From the NCBI RefSeq assembly GCF_016735115.1, contig NZ_JAERQJ010000009.1, forward strand, positions 47,793 to 111,792: 64,000 bases of DNA, read 5' to 3'. Positions within the stretch are counted from its first letter, which is position 1, and each line of letters begins with the position of its first letter. Made by a program: the position numbers and the translations under genes. Below the pieces are notes generated by a model. That model worked only from the letters and a program-made list of their open reading frames with translations, was not told where the DNA came from and made no database searches. Source of the DNA: Aquimarina mytili. Lineage in GTDB: Bacteria; Bacteroidota; Bacteroidia; Flavobacteriales; Flavobacteriaceae. Of this stretch, positions 27,016 to 35,775 are shown one piece after another.

Positions 27016-27606
27016 TTATCGATACTTATCATTTAATCCTATGCCATTTAAAATCATCGGCATAATTTTTTCAACTCTGGACAAACGGGTAGCTTCACGT
27101 TTTGCAGTAGCAATATATTCAATAAATTCTTTTTGTTTAAAGGGTGTAAACTGCTCAAAAGATTGTTTTAATGTATTATTTTCTGTTAAAGCGCTGCTTA
27201 ATTCCGAAGGTATTTCAAGTGCTTTTGATTTCTCTGGTTTAATCTCTTTGCCTTCTTTTTGATTTTGAATTGCCTCTTCTACATAGCGAAGTACTAAATT
27301 TTGATCTATTTCATCTTTCAAAGTAAATCGCCACTGCCTTAAGCCTTTGGTTTTACCTTCTTGTGCATTTATTAATTTCTTGTGATGGTCTTTCAAAAAA
27401 ACACCTTGATAAAACCAAATCCCTACATAAGATTTAAATGCTCCGATGCCGACTACATTTTTACCATCTACTGTATACACGGGAACACCCCATTTTATAG
27501 TTTCTTGCATATCAGTAGATAGCATAATTGACCTTATGACCTCTAATTGCTTTCTCCAATTTCCTTTTTTTGCAATAAATTCATCTACAGATTTATTTTT
27601 TTCCAT
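27016..27606 (-). CDS. YdeI-like DUF1801 protein
   Basis: 196 aa. The N-terminal DUF1801 domain WRKQLEVIRSIMLSTDMQET ... KWGVPVYTVDGKNVVGIGAF is at about 17-75. Then comes the C-terminal YdeI/OmpD-associated helical part with PSELSSALTENN and FTPFKQKEFIEYIATAKREA, which ends in a basic segment. This is the common bacterial YdeI family; no enzyme activity is established. The stop-to-start spacing with the GNAT gene upstream is 2 bp, so they are co-transcribed. Confidence 0.85.
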   Translation of the reverse strand: MEKNKSVDEFIAKKGNWRKQLEVIRSIMLSTDMQETIKWGVPVYTVDGKNVVGIGAFKSYVGIWFYQGVFLKDHHKKLINAQEGKTKGLRQWRFTLKDEIDQNLVLRYVEEAIQNQKEGKEIKPEKSKALEIPSELSSALTENNTLKQSFEQFTPFKQKEFIEYIATAKREATRLSRVEKIMPMILNGIGLNDKYR

Positions 27607-27608
27607 CT

Positions 27609-28124
27609 CTACTCATTTTTACTTATTTTTTCTTTCCAATCCTTTCTACTTAGCTGATATACCAAACAATCGCTACTATTAAAACTTCTCTTTTCTATAA
27701 ATGTAAATCCAAAATTCTCATAAAACCTAATTGCATCATGATTAGATTCGAGAGGGTCAATCAAAATAGATACAACTTCAGGGTTTTTGAAGCAGCGATC
27801 TACTGCCATTTCCATCATTTTTGAACCATAGCCTTTTCCTAAATCTTCTTTTTCTCCAATCCAAATATCAATTGCACGTAAATTTCTAGGTATGTTTCCC
27901 CAATAATGCGACTCTTCTTCTGCAGGATCTATTATTTGTATACAACCAATAGGTCTTCCGTCGAGTTCTGCTATAAGCTGTTCTCTCCATTCAGGAAATT
28001 TCAAAAGTTCATTTTCCCAATCCCAATCTTCATCCGGATCCGAATCAATAACATGTTGTTGTTTATCCCAATACTCCAAAAGATCTAAATCATTAATTGT
28101 TGCTATGCGTAGCGTGATATCCAT
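27609..28124 (-). CDS. GNAT acetyltransferase, AAC(6')-like
   Basis: 171 aa. A GNAT fold with ELDGRPIGCIQIIDP (strands 2-3), IDIWIGEKEDLGKGYGSKMM as the acyl-CoA loop (GKGYGS), and ILIDPLESNHDAIRFYENFG, the strand 5/helix 4 typical of aminoglycoside 6'-N-acetyltransferase-like and RimJ-like enzymes. An acidic N-terminus DSDPDEDWDWENE is typical of AAC(6')-type members. The substrate is unknown; antibiotic resistance should not be assumed. Two bp separate it from the YdeI-like gene. Confidence 0.85.
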   Translation of the reverse strand: MDITLRIATINDLDLLEYWDKQQHVIDSDPDEDWDWENELLKFPEWREQLIAELDGRPIGCIQIIDPAEEESHYWGNIPRNLRAIDIWIGEKEDLGKGYGSKMMEMAVDRCFKNPEVVSILIDPLESNHDAIRFYENFGFTFIEKRSFNSSDCLVYQLSRKDWKEKISKNE

Positions 28125-28175
28125 TTCATATTAAGCTTCTTTATAAATATATAAATCAGATTAAAGCCATGCATT

Positions 28176-28958
28176 TTAATTTATATTTATTTTTTTAATC
28201 CCTAACAGGTATAATATAACACCAGGACCAGATTTTATCTTTCCTGTTTTCCATTCAAAATTTTCTTTTTGATCTACTTGTTCAATAAGTTCGTTCATTT
28301 CTTTTACAGAATATGTTCTTAATGACGATACAATTCCGTCCCAAAGCACAAAGATGGGTACAATGGGTATAAAGTACGTAAAGAGGATACGACCAATGGT
28401 AAATGGTTTGATAAAAGGTGTTATAAAAAGTACACTTATAGGAGAAAATATCATAGCCAGAATACTGGGTATACTCCGCTCTTGCGCTTCAAATATTGCT
28501 ATCGAAGTATTAGAATCGACTGCATTTTGCAATATTTTTTTGGCATCTTCTGGTTTAAAATGATGCAAAGACAAAAATTGCGTTCTTACTCCTTTTAATT
28601 CTTCTGGGACATTTCTTGCATCTACGGGTGTTTCTCGATATTCAAAATTTTTGGCTTGTTCTTTTGTATGTTCAAAAGCCTGTATGTTAGGATAATAATC
28701 TGTGAGCATTATTTTTAAATCTGGAATATCCTTCTTTAATTCAGTATTTAACCAGATTAATCCACCACCTCCACCAGACCCAAGGTCAATTATTTGATTT
28801 GTATTGCTTTTCTGAAGGACATCTTTGATAAGCGGTACAACAGGTTTATACATTTTAGTCTTATTCGACAAAAACTGTAAAAAATCTGTTCCATAATTCC
28901 GTAAAAAAGATGGAAACCACTTTTGATCTTCAAATTCGAATACATGGATTCTTTTCAT
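28176..28958 (-). CDS. class I SAM-dependent methyltransferase
   Basis: 260 aa. The SAM-binding motif I IIDLGSGGGGGLIWL is at about 57-71, motif II is ILMTDYYPNIQAF, and there is a helix near RNVPEELKGVRTQFLSLHHF (post-motif region). Residues about 165-215 are hydrophobic (ILAMIFSPISVLFITPFI, ILFTYFIPIVPIFVLW), so the protein is probably membrane-associated, which is unusual for a class I methyltransferase. The substrate is unknown. It is first in the minus-strand group ending with the YdeI-like gene. Confidence 0.83.
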   Translation of the reverse strand: MKRIHVFEFEDQKWFPSFLRNYGTDFLQFLSNKTKMYKPVVPLIKDVLQKSNTNQIIDLGSGGGGGLIWLNTELKKDIPDLKIMLTDYYPNIQAFEHTKEQAKNFEYRETPVDARNVPEELKGVRTQFLSLHHFKPEDAKKILQNAVDSNTSIAIFEAQERSIPSILAMIFSPISVLFITPFIKPFTIGRILFTYFIPIVPIFVLWDGIVSSLRTYSVKEMNELIEQVDQKENFEWKTGKIKSGPGVILYLLGIKKININ

Positions 28959-29008
28959 TTTGCATACTTTGCAGTCTACACTATAAATTTAATCCATTTT
29001 ATTCAAAA

Positions 29009-31408
29009 CTATAACTCAAATACTATCTTCTTCGCGTTGTTAGAGTTCCATTCGAAAGTAATTTCTAAAGTTTTCTTACTTTCATTCCAATCAAAAGACG
29101 AAGACTTCTCTCCTATTGCAACAGATTTTGGTGTCGTTTCTACATTATGAACTACCAAAGTAATATTTCTGTTGTTTGAAGTATACTCCTTACCTTTATC
29201 CGCAGATAGCTCAATAGAAAGCTTCTCTGGCGTAGTTTTACTCTTAAATTTTAATATTTCGTATTTCCCTTTTTCAAACGCATTAGGTGTTTTACCATCA
29301 TCTTCATATAACTTTCCTGATCCAGATTCAACAATAGGATCATGGTAATAATGTAACGTCAAATCTTTGGTAGAATACGCATCTGTAGTTTGAACTGGTT
29401 CTACCATTGGGATAAAAGATCCTCCTTTTACAAATACCGGAATATAATCCTCAACAACTTCTACTGTTTTATATACGCCGCCTTCATACTTCTTATCTGT
29501 AAAGAAATCATACCAATTTGCACCTTTGGGAAAAGGTATATCCATTGAGGCTATTCCTGATTTTACTACAGGTGAAACCAAAAAATTGTCTCCCCATAAA
29601 TATGCGAAACTAACCTCGTATAATTCTTTATTATTTTTCTCCTCAAAAAACAACGGACGCATTAAAGGTAATCCAGTCTGATTATTATCAAAAGCTATGG
29701 TATAGTTATAAGGTAGTAAGCTATATCTAAGCTCTATACTCTTCTTTGCTAATGCTTTGGTCTTTTTATCATGAAAAACAGGCTCTGGTGCGATATGTTC
29801 TTGTGCATGTGGCCTAAATATTGGTTGAAACACACCATATTGTAACCAACGTGTGTACAATTCGGGATCAAAAGTTTCTCCGCCAGCAAATCCACCTAAA
29901 TCAGAGTGCATATACCCCATTCCTTGCATTCCCATTTGTAATGCAATTTCGGTTTGTGGTTGCAATCCTCCCCAACTTCTGCTCACATCACCCGACCAAG
30001 GGATCATACCGAATCGTTGAGATCCAGAATATCCTGCTCTCATAAGGATAAATGGTCTTTGATCAGGAAAATCTTTTTGATATCCTTCTTGTACTAACCG
30101 TGCCCAATCATGTCCATAAATGTTATGTACTTCATCAGCACTACCGGTGGCATGTTGCAGATCTGAAGGGTGTACTTCGGGTTCTCCAAGATCTCCCCAC
30201 CATCCTGCAACTCCATAGTCTTTGGTGTATTGTTTATAAATATTCCAAAACCAATCTTTTCCTTTTGGATCATAAATATCTATGATTCCTGTATTTCCAA
30301 AATAAAAATCATAGGTAAATGGATTTCCTATAGAATCTTTGCCCAAAACGCCTTTCTTCACAGCATCATCCCACGTTTTTGAGGTTGTAAGTACAAATGG
30401 TTCAGTAATCAGTACAGTTTTTACTCCTTTAGCAGTAAAATCATTGATCATTTTCTTGGGTGTTGGAAAAGAATCATTTAAAAACTCAAGGTTACCCATA
30501 TGACCCTTAATATCTTTGCCAAACCAATATATATCTAAAATAACGGCATCAAGAGGTATGCTATCCTGTATAAATTTGTCTACTGTTGCTCTGGTTTCTT
30601 TTTCAGAATGATATCCAAAACGACTGGCAAAATTACCAAAAGCCCAACGTGGTGGTAATGGTTGTTTTCCAGTAAGGTCTGTATATTCATTCATTACATC
30701 TTTCCAATCATTTCCAGCAATTACCTGATATGTTTTTCTACCATTAATTGTTTCGTACGCTAATGAGTTATCTTTCTTACTATCGATATCCAAAAATCCA
30801 ATAGGAGTATTATCAAAATGTACGGCATATATTTTAGAAGAGAGTACCAAAGGCATGGTAAAGTTCATCAATTCAGAGTGGGTTTCATACCCATAATGTG
30901 CTCTATTATATAACTGCAGTCTTTTTCCTCTTCTATTCATTCCTACTACTCTAGCTCCTGCTCCATAGATTACTTCATCGCTATCCAGATTAAAGTCTAA
31001 AATTTCTGTAGAATCTGTTTTTTGATATCCATTTTTCTCTGAAATTAACTCTTTTCCTTTATAAGAATATGAAATTTTGAACGGTTCCCTGTTGATAGAA
31101 ACATCAATTCCGTTAGTGTTTATCGTCAACGTGCTGTCATTCTCTAATACAATCATTTTAATTGTATTAGGCTTTTTAACTACGGCATGGGATTCTGAGT
31201 TAAATGTTTCTCCTTCGGGAATAAAACTAGTTTCAATGATTTTATCAGAATACGGCTTAATAATATATTTACCATCATCTTTATAAACTTCAACATATGA
31301 ATCATAGGCCTTATAGCCTTGATATGGACCTTCATAGTTCTTTTTACAAGAAATACTTGTAATTGCAATTGTTATACATAATAAAAAGGGAATAAATCTG
31401 ATATTCAT
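29009..31408 (-). CDS. GH31 glycoside hydrolase, lipoprotein
   Basis: 799 aa. The lipoprotein signal peptide ends ITSISC (Cys about 21). A GH31 N-terminal beta domain precedes the (beta/alpha)8 barrel. The nucleophile Asp (about D406) is in WWGDLGEPE and the acid/base Asp (about D474) in WSGDVSRSWGG; FILMRAGYSGSQ and FRPHAQEH are further family signatures. C-terminal beta domains follow. The family covers alpha-glucosidases and alpha-xylosidases acting on oligosaccharides; the exact substrate is not readable. Probably outer-membrane or periplasmic. No SusC/SusD pair is adjacent. Confidence 0.93.
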   Translation of the reverse strand: MNIRFIPFLLCITIAITSISCKKNYEGPYQGYKAYDSYVEVYKDDGKYIIKPYSDKIIETSFIPEGETFNSESHAVVKKPNTIKMIVLENDSTLTINTNGIDVSINREPFKISYSYKGKELISEKNGYQKTDSTEILDFNLDSDEVIYGAGARVVGMNRRGKRLQLYNRAHYGYETHSELMNFTMPLVLSSKIYAVHFDNTPIGFLDIDSKKDNSLAYETINGRKTYQVIAGNDWKDVMNEYTDLTGKQPLPPRWAFGNFASRFGYHSEKETRATVDKFIQDSIPLDAVILDIYWFGKDIKGHMGNLEFLNDSFPTPKKMINDFTAKGVKTVLITEPFVLTTSKTWDDAVKKGVLGKDSIGNPFTYDFYFGNTGIIDIYDPKGKDWFWNIYKQYTKDYGVAGWWGDLGEPEVHPSDLQHATGSADEVHNIYGHDWARLVQEGYQKDFPDQRPFILMRAGYSGSQRFGMIPWSGDVSRSWGGLQPQTEIALQMGMQGMGYMHSDLGGFAGGETFDPELYTRWLQYGVFQPIFRPHAQEHIAPEPVFHDKKTKALAKKSIELRYSLLPYNYTIAFDNNQTGLPLMRPLFFEEKNNKELYEVSFAYLWGDNFLVSPVVKSGIASMDIPFPKGANWYDFFTDKKYEGGVYKTVEVVEDYIPVFVKGGSFIPMVEPVQTTDAYSTKDLTLHYYHDPIVESGSGKLYEDDGKTPNAFEKGKYEILKFKSKTTPEKLSIELSADKGKEYTSNNRNITLVVHNVETTPKSVAIGEKSSSFDWNESKKTLEITFEWNSNNAKKIVFEL

Positions 31409-31443
31409 CTTATGATAAGTTTAGCTTTTGATCGTAAAGAAAT

Positions 31444-31472
31444 CAAATATAACTGAATCCACATAGAATCAA
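31444..31472 (-). promoter_or_regulatory. Bacteroidota promoter of the GH31 gene
   Basis: On the minus strand TTG (31472-31470), an 18-bp spacer, then TATATTTG (31451-31444): an exact TTG-N18-TAnnTTTG, 36 bp upstream of the ATG at 31408. Confidence 0.6.
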
Positions 31473-31551
31473 AGTATAGGACCACACAGGCCATTAAAAT
31501 TATTGAATTTTCAATAAAATCCATTCTATGTCGCAAGAATCACAAAATATC

Positions 31552-31567
31552 ACTATAACGTTATAGT
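31552..31567. promoter_or_regulatory. perfect palindrome, operator candidate
   Basis: ACTATAACGTTATAGT is a perfect 16-bp palindrome with an AACGTT centre, which is the form of many LacI-family operators. It lies about 80 bp upstream of the GH31 promoter. A 16-bp palindrome TATTGAATTTTCAATA (31501-31516) and the 9-bp inverted pair ACATAGAAT (31461) / ATTCTATGT (31523) are also present between the two. Confidence 0.4.
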
Positions 31568-31644
31568 TTGGATATAGGGTACATCTATAGCGCATCTACA
31601 AAATGATAAAACACCTAACCCTATCTTAATCACTTTAGTGATTC

Positions 31645-32172
31645 TTATGATTTATAGAGTTGAAGAATTGCTTTTTTAGCTGTTGAAGAAACCGATTTTC
31701 TAGAATCCATACTTATCTTATCTAAATGAGGTTTAATCCACTTCTTTAAATCAGGATCTTTTTTGCTCCAAGAAGCTAATGTCTTTATTGTAGTATTCAA
31801 AACGATCCAATCATTATGATTAATAAGGTTTTTCTTCAGAATTGTTTTGGCTTTTCCAATTTGATCTGTAGACATTTGTGCGGTAAGCTCTAAAAACAAT
31901 TGTGCAATTGTCCATTGCGTAGATGCCTGATCAATTTTTGAAATTTCCTCAAGAAACTTATCAATATAAGGTGTTAACCAAGATTTATCTTCTTTACAAA
32001 TACGTTTAAAAGCATTTGATGTTCTTAGTCGCACAACTTCATCATTACTGAAGTAGCATTGATACAATTCTTCTAATTTACTCTTATCTTCAAGAATAAT
32101 ATCAACCACTTCAATAGTTTTTCCTAAAGAATTAGGATGTCCCCCAGTTAACATAGTTTCGAAGCTTTCCAT
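31645..32172 (-). CDS. HEAT-repeat-like helical protein
   Basis: 175 aa, all-alpha, cytoplasmic. Repeated helix pairs such as DEVVRLRTSNAFKRICKED, WTIAQLFLELTAQM, NDWIVLNTTIKTLASWSKKD and KSVSSTAKKAILQLYKS have the size and spacing of HEAT repeats (about four units). These are protein-interaction scaffolds. No enzyme motif. It lies 15 bp after the 32188 gene on the same strand. Confidence 0.7.
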   Translation of the reverse strand: MESFETMLTGGHPNSLGKTIEVVDIILEDKSKLEELYQCYFSNDEVVRLRTSNAFKRICKEDKSWLTPYIDKFLEEISKIDQASTQWTIAQLFLELTAQMSTDQIGKAKTILKKNLINHNDWIVLNTTIKTLASWSKKDPDLKKWIKPHLDKISMDSRKSVSSTAKKAILQLYKS

Positions 32173-32187
32173 AGAAATTTAATTTTC

Positions 32188-32697
32188 CTAATTCCTGGGA
32201 TATAAGAATGATTTTTCAACTTCAAAATCTACCACTCCATCTTTCCGTACTTCATAGGTAATAAAAAGTTCTCCCCAATAGACCCCATCAGTAAAATCAG
32301 CAATAATCCATTTGTGATTTAGTAGTCTTACTTTATTAATGGCCATATTACCTTCCATCCCAACATAAGGTATTATTGGGTTATCTGCTCCTGGTTTATT
32401 CTCTCCTATGATTTTATCACTAATTGTTAAAGCCAATTTGTTTGGATCATATCCCATTTCTTCAAAATAACTTACAGCATCTTCATTACTTTCTAATGTA
32501 AAATACGTTAGATCCATATTAGATTCGATAAGAGAATCTATTACATCTTTTTTAGAAGATTCTTGTTCTTTTAGTCTTTTGTTTAAGTTTTCAATTTTAG
32601 CATCGTAAGATTCTTGGGCTTTTTTAGCATTCATAAACTGGAAAAGCACAAATAATGCTGTAAAGATAAATAGGTATAAAAAAATCTTACTCTTCAT
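32188..32697 (-). CDS. membrane-anchored hydrolase-like or unknown protein
   Basis: 169 aa. One N-terminal hydrophobic segment (about 4-22, IFLYLFIFTALFVLFQFM) is followed by a coiled coil (about 25-50) and a soluble mixed alpha/beta domain with YFEEMGYDPNKLALTISDKI and WGELFITYEVRKDGVVDFEV. It appears to be an inner-membrane-anchored periplasmic protein. I do not recognise the family. The stop of the MBL hydrolase gene lies 3 bp upstream, so it is co-transcribed. Confidence 0.65.
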   Translation of the reverse strand: MKSKIFLYLFIFTALFVLFQFMNAKKAQESYDAKIENLNKRLKEQESSKKDVIDSLIESNMDLTYFTLESNEDAVSYFEEMGYDPNKLALTISDKIIGENKPGADNPIIPYVGMEGNMAINKVRLLNHKWIIADFTDGVYWGELFITYEVRKDGVVDFEVEKSFLYPRN

Positions 32698-32700
32698 ATT

Positions 32701-33462
32701 TTATATAGTTATTTTTAAATTATCGTATGCTATAAAGACATTAGCAGGTAATTCTTTCTCTACTTCAGCATGAAATCCAAGCATATGACTTATATGCGTC
32801 AAAAAGGCTCTTTCTGGCTGTATTTCTTTAATAAATTCTAAGGCTTCTTCTAAATTAAAATGTGAATGATGTGGTTCTATTCTTAATGCATTAACCACCA
32901 AAACTTTTACGCCCTTCAATTTTGACTTTTCCTGTTCTTCTATAGTTTTAACATCGGTCAAATACGCAAAATCTTTAAATTTAAATCCAAATACTTGTAA
33001 CCTATTATGCATCGTGTTTATTGGCATCACATCAAGATTACCTAGGGTAAAGGATTGATTTTTCAATTCATTTTCTATTACGCTAGGGGCTCCAGGATAT
33101 TTATTTTCAGAAGCAAAAATATAGTCAAACCTTGTTTTTAGAGCCTTTAATACCCTTTCATGTGCATAGATTGGAATATCTCCTTGTCTAAAAAAGAAAG
33201 GTCGGATATCATCTAATCCCATAGTATGATCTGCATGTTCATGGGTAAATACGATACCATCGATTCTAGACACATTATTGGATAGCATTTGTTGCCTAAA
33301 ATCCGGTCCACAATCCACAACATAAGTATACTCATCCCATGATACAAGAACCGATACCCGTAATCGTTTATCTCTAGGGTCATTACTCAAACATACAGGG
33401 TGATCACTACCAATAATAGGAATCCCTTGCGATGTACCAGTACCGAGAAATATTACTTCCAT
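32701..33462 (-). CDS. PhnP-like MBL-fold metallohydrolase
   Basis: 253 aa from ATG 33462 (MEVIFLGTGTSQGIP). An in-frame ATG 42 bp further upstream gives a non-conserved cysteine-rich extension and is not preferred. The metallo-beta-lactamase motif is FTHEHADHTMGLDDIRPF (HxHxDH), with further His ligands in the PINTMHNRL and FLTHISH segments. GTGTSQGIP at the N-terminus is typical of the PhnP/RNase Z-like branch. A metal-dependent phosphodiesterase is likely; substrate unknown. First gene of a three-gene minus-strand unit. Confidence 0.88.
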   Translation of the reverse strand: MEVIFLGTGTSQGIPIIGSDHPVCLSNDPRDKRLRVSVLVSWDEYTYVVDCGPDFRQQMLSNNVSRIDGIVFTHEHADHTMGLDDIRPFFFRQGDIPIYAHERVLKALKTRFDYIFASENKYPGAPSVIENELKNQSFTLGNLDVMPINTMHNRLQVFGFKFKDFAYLTDVKTIEEQEKSKLKGVKVLVVNALRIEPHHSHFNLEEALEFIKEIQPERAFLTHISHMLGFHAEVEKELPANVFIAYDNLKITI

Positions 33463-33627
33463 AATTGTCAGACTACAGCAAATGTAATTATATTTTTTTG
33501 GCAAAAAATATATGAATATGCTAATTATTACAATTGATAGGTATAAAATGCAGAAATTTACGTTCTGATTTTTTTAATAATTATCGTATTAGTACCTTTA
33601 CAATAAACAAAAAAAGCCCTTTTTACT

Positions 33628-35079
33628 ATGCCTATCACGATAATGGGAGATAAAGAATTTGAATCTGTCCCTTCGATTAAGAGTAAAGCATTACGCATAA
33701 ATTTGAATCAAAATATCTATGGTACTTTTGCAGAGATTGGTGCTGGCCAGGAAACCGTTCGTAATTTTTTTAGAGCGGGTGGTGCTTCTGGTACTATCGC
33801 AAAAGCGATGAGTGCATATGATAAGGATTTTAGTGATGCTATCTACGGAATAGAAAATGATAAACGCTATGTCACTGAAGCTAGGTTAAAAAAAATGCTA
33901 AAGCATGAAGTTGGCCTTGTCGAACAAAGAATTTCTAGAGAAAAACATCCTAACAAACTATTTTTTAGTTATGCCAATACTGTAGCAACAATTGATTTTG
34001 CTAAAAAATATAAAGGACATGGTTGGGTAGGTATTCGATATCAAACAACGCCTAACGAAGATTATAATGAAATCACATTACATATCCGTTTTCATGAAAA
34101 TGATGCTAGATTACAACAAATGACCCTTGGGGTTTTAGGTGTAAATCTTATATATGGAGCATACTACAAGTATGACAATCCTAAAAAATTACTACGATAT
34201 CTATATGACCACCTGGATAAAGATCAGATAGAAATTGATACCATTAATTTTTCTGGACCAAGATTTACCAAAGTTGATAATCGCTTGATGAGTTTACAAC
34301 TTGTTAAAAACGGAATGACCGAAGCTGTAATGTTTGGTCCTGATGGTAATAATATATTGCCAGCTGCAATTTTGTATAAGAAAAATATATTGGCACTAAG
34401 GGGTAGTTTTAGACCTGTAACCAAGGTTAATATAGATATCTATAAGAAGTCACTTAATATATTTCTAAACGAAAACAAGGTCAATAAGGATAAGACTGTG
34501 GTAATATTTGAGATTACCTTATCCAATTTAAGAGCCGAAGGTGAAATCGATGAAGCCGACTTTATGGCAAGAGCGAGATTATTATGCTCTCTGGGTCATA
34601 CGGTAATGATTTCAAACTTTAAAGAGTATTATCGCGTAGTAGAATACTTCTCTAATTATACCAAAGAACGCATGGCATTGGCCATGGGAGTAAATAACTT
34701 GGTTGATATTTTTGATGAAAAATACTATCGACATTTAAGCGGAGGAATTCTTGAAGCCTTTGGAAAACTATTCTTTAAAGATCTCAAAGTATATCTTTAT
34801 CCACTGCATAATCATAAGACCGGGGAGGTTACAAACAGTGATAACCTTAAGGTACATCCACGTATGAAAGAATTATATAAGTTCTTTAAATACAATGGTA
34901 AATTAGTAGATATTACGGACTACGATTCTACGATAATGAATATTTTCTCTAGAAAAATACTTCAGAAAATTCAGGATGGAGAATCTGGATGGGAAGAACA
35001 ACTACCCGATCTTATCCCTGAAATGATAAAGGAAAATAACTTTTTCGGGTATAAAACTCCAGAAGAGGCAGTTAAATAA
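33628..35079 (+). CDS. conserved protein of unknown function, about 480 aa
   Basis: 483 aa, cytoplasmic by appearance, no signal peptide and no membrane segment. The N-terminus has LNQNIYGTFAEIGAGQETVRNFFRAGGASGTIAKAMSAYD, the middle ENDARLQQMTLGVLGVNLIYGAYYKYDNPKK, and there is a LDDYD-like region near the C-terminus. I recognise it as a widespread protein of this length that databases often label TonB-dependent receptor or nicotinate-nucleotide adenylyltransferase. Neither label fits: there is no barrel, no TonB box and no adenylyltransferase HxGH motif. It should be treated as function unknown. It is a single gene followed by a hairpin. Confidence 0.8.
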   Translation: MPITIMGDKEFESVPSIKSKALRINLNQNIYGTFAEIGAGQETVRNFFRAGGASGTIAKAMSAYDKDFSDAIYGIENDKRYVTEARLKKMLKHEVGLVEQRISREKHPNKLFFSYANTVATIDFAKKYKGHGWVGIRYQTTPNEDYNEITLHIRFHENDARLQQMTLGVLGVNLIYGAYYKYDNPKKLLRYLYDHLDKDQIEIDTINFSGPRFTKVDNRLMSLQLVKNGMTEAVMFGPDGNNILPAAILYKKNILALRGSFRPVTKVNIDIYKKSLNIFLNENKVNKDKTVVIFEITLSNLRAEGEIDEADFMARARLLCSLGHTVMISNFKEYYRVVEYFSNYTKERMALAMGVNNLVDIFDEKYYRHLSGGILEAFGKLFFKDLKVYLYPLHNHKTGEVTNSDNLKVHPRMKELYKFFKYNGKLVDITDYDSTIMNIFSRKILQKIQDGESGWEEQLPDLIPEMIKENNFFGYKTPEEAVK

Positions 35080-35099
35080 ACACTATAAATTAACGTGAA

Positions 35100-35147
35100 T
35101 GTAGTTAAAGGATATCGTATCATAAAAGTGATTATCCTTTAACTACA
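35100..35147. terminator. long hairpin between convergent genes
   Basis: A 15-bp inverted repeat TGTAGTTAAAGGATA/TATCCTTTAACTACA (35100-35114 with 35133-35147) with an 18-nt loop. There is no long T run, so termination is plausible but weaker than at the other sites. Confidence 0.5.
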
Positions 35148-35186
35148 CTCAAGTTGATAATATTTACGGTACCTTTAAGATAAAGA

Positions 35187-35636
35187 TTATAAGATCTGTG
35201 CACTATGATCTTTAGTTTTTACCTTTAAAATTATTTCAGAAATAATGCCTTTTTCATCAATTACAAATGTAGTACGATGAATGCCATCATACTCTCTACC
35301 CATAAATTTTTTAGGCCCCCAAACACCAAAAGCTTCTATCACTTTTTTGTCCTCATCTGCCAAAAGTGGGTATGGCAATTCGAACTTGTTTTTAAAATTT
35401 TGCTGGCGTTTTGCACTATCAGCGCTTACTCCCAAAATTTCATATCCCTGAGCCTGAAAAGTATGATAGTTATCTTTTAAATTACAAGCCTCTGCAGTAC
35501 AGCCAGGTGTGCTAGCCTTAGGATAGAAAAAAACCACAAGTTTCTTTCCTTTATATTGATCAAGCGTAATTGTATTTCCATCTTGATCCAATGCTGAGAA
35601 ATTAGGAGCTTTATCCCCTGCTTTTAATGTTGTCAT
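35187..35636 (-). CDS. bcp: thioredoxin-dependent thiol peroxidase
   Basis: 149 aa. Peroxiredoxin of the BCP/PrxQ type that reduces hydroperoxides using thioredoxin. The peroxidatic Cys46 is in STPGCTAEAC and the resolving Cys51 is five residues later, an atypical two-Cys arrangement. LVVFFYPKASTPGCTAEACN, GISADSAKRQQNFKNK-type segment and YDGIHRTTFVIDEKG are family features. Monocistronic on the minus strand, convergent with 33628. Confidence 0.95.
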   Translation of the reverse strand: MTTLKAGDKAPNFSALDQDGNTITLDQYKGKKLVVFFYPKASTPGCTAEACNLKDNYHTFQAQGYEILGVSADSAKRQQNFKNKFELPYPLLADEDKKVIEAFGVWGPKKFMGREYDGIHRTTFVIDEKGIISEIILKVKTKDHSAQIL

Positions 35637-35775
35637 TTTTTATTTTGTTTAATCTTTGGTGTTAAAATTAAAACAAAAACTACAATCTAATTACTTTTTA
35701 TCAAAATTTTAATGTTTGTTCTTATATATATAGAATTCAATATTTTATACTTTAGCACAAAACAAGCACACAGGC

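Noticed and set aside
27609..28124. Antibiotic resistance gene (aminoglycoside acetyltransferase)
   Set aside because: The similarity is to the general GNAT fold; no resistance-specific feature or mobile context is visible.
33628..35079. Labelling this gene a TonB-dependent receptor or nicotinate-nucleotide adenylyltransferase
   Set aside because: No signal peptide, barrel, TonB box, or nucleotidyltransferase motif is present.
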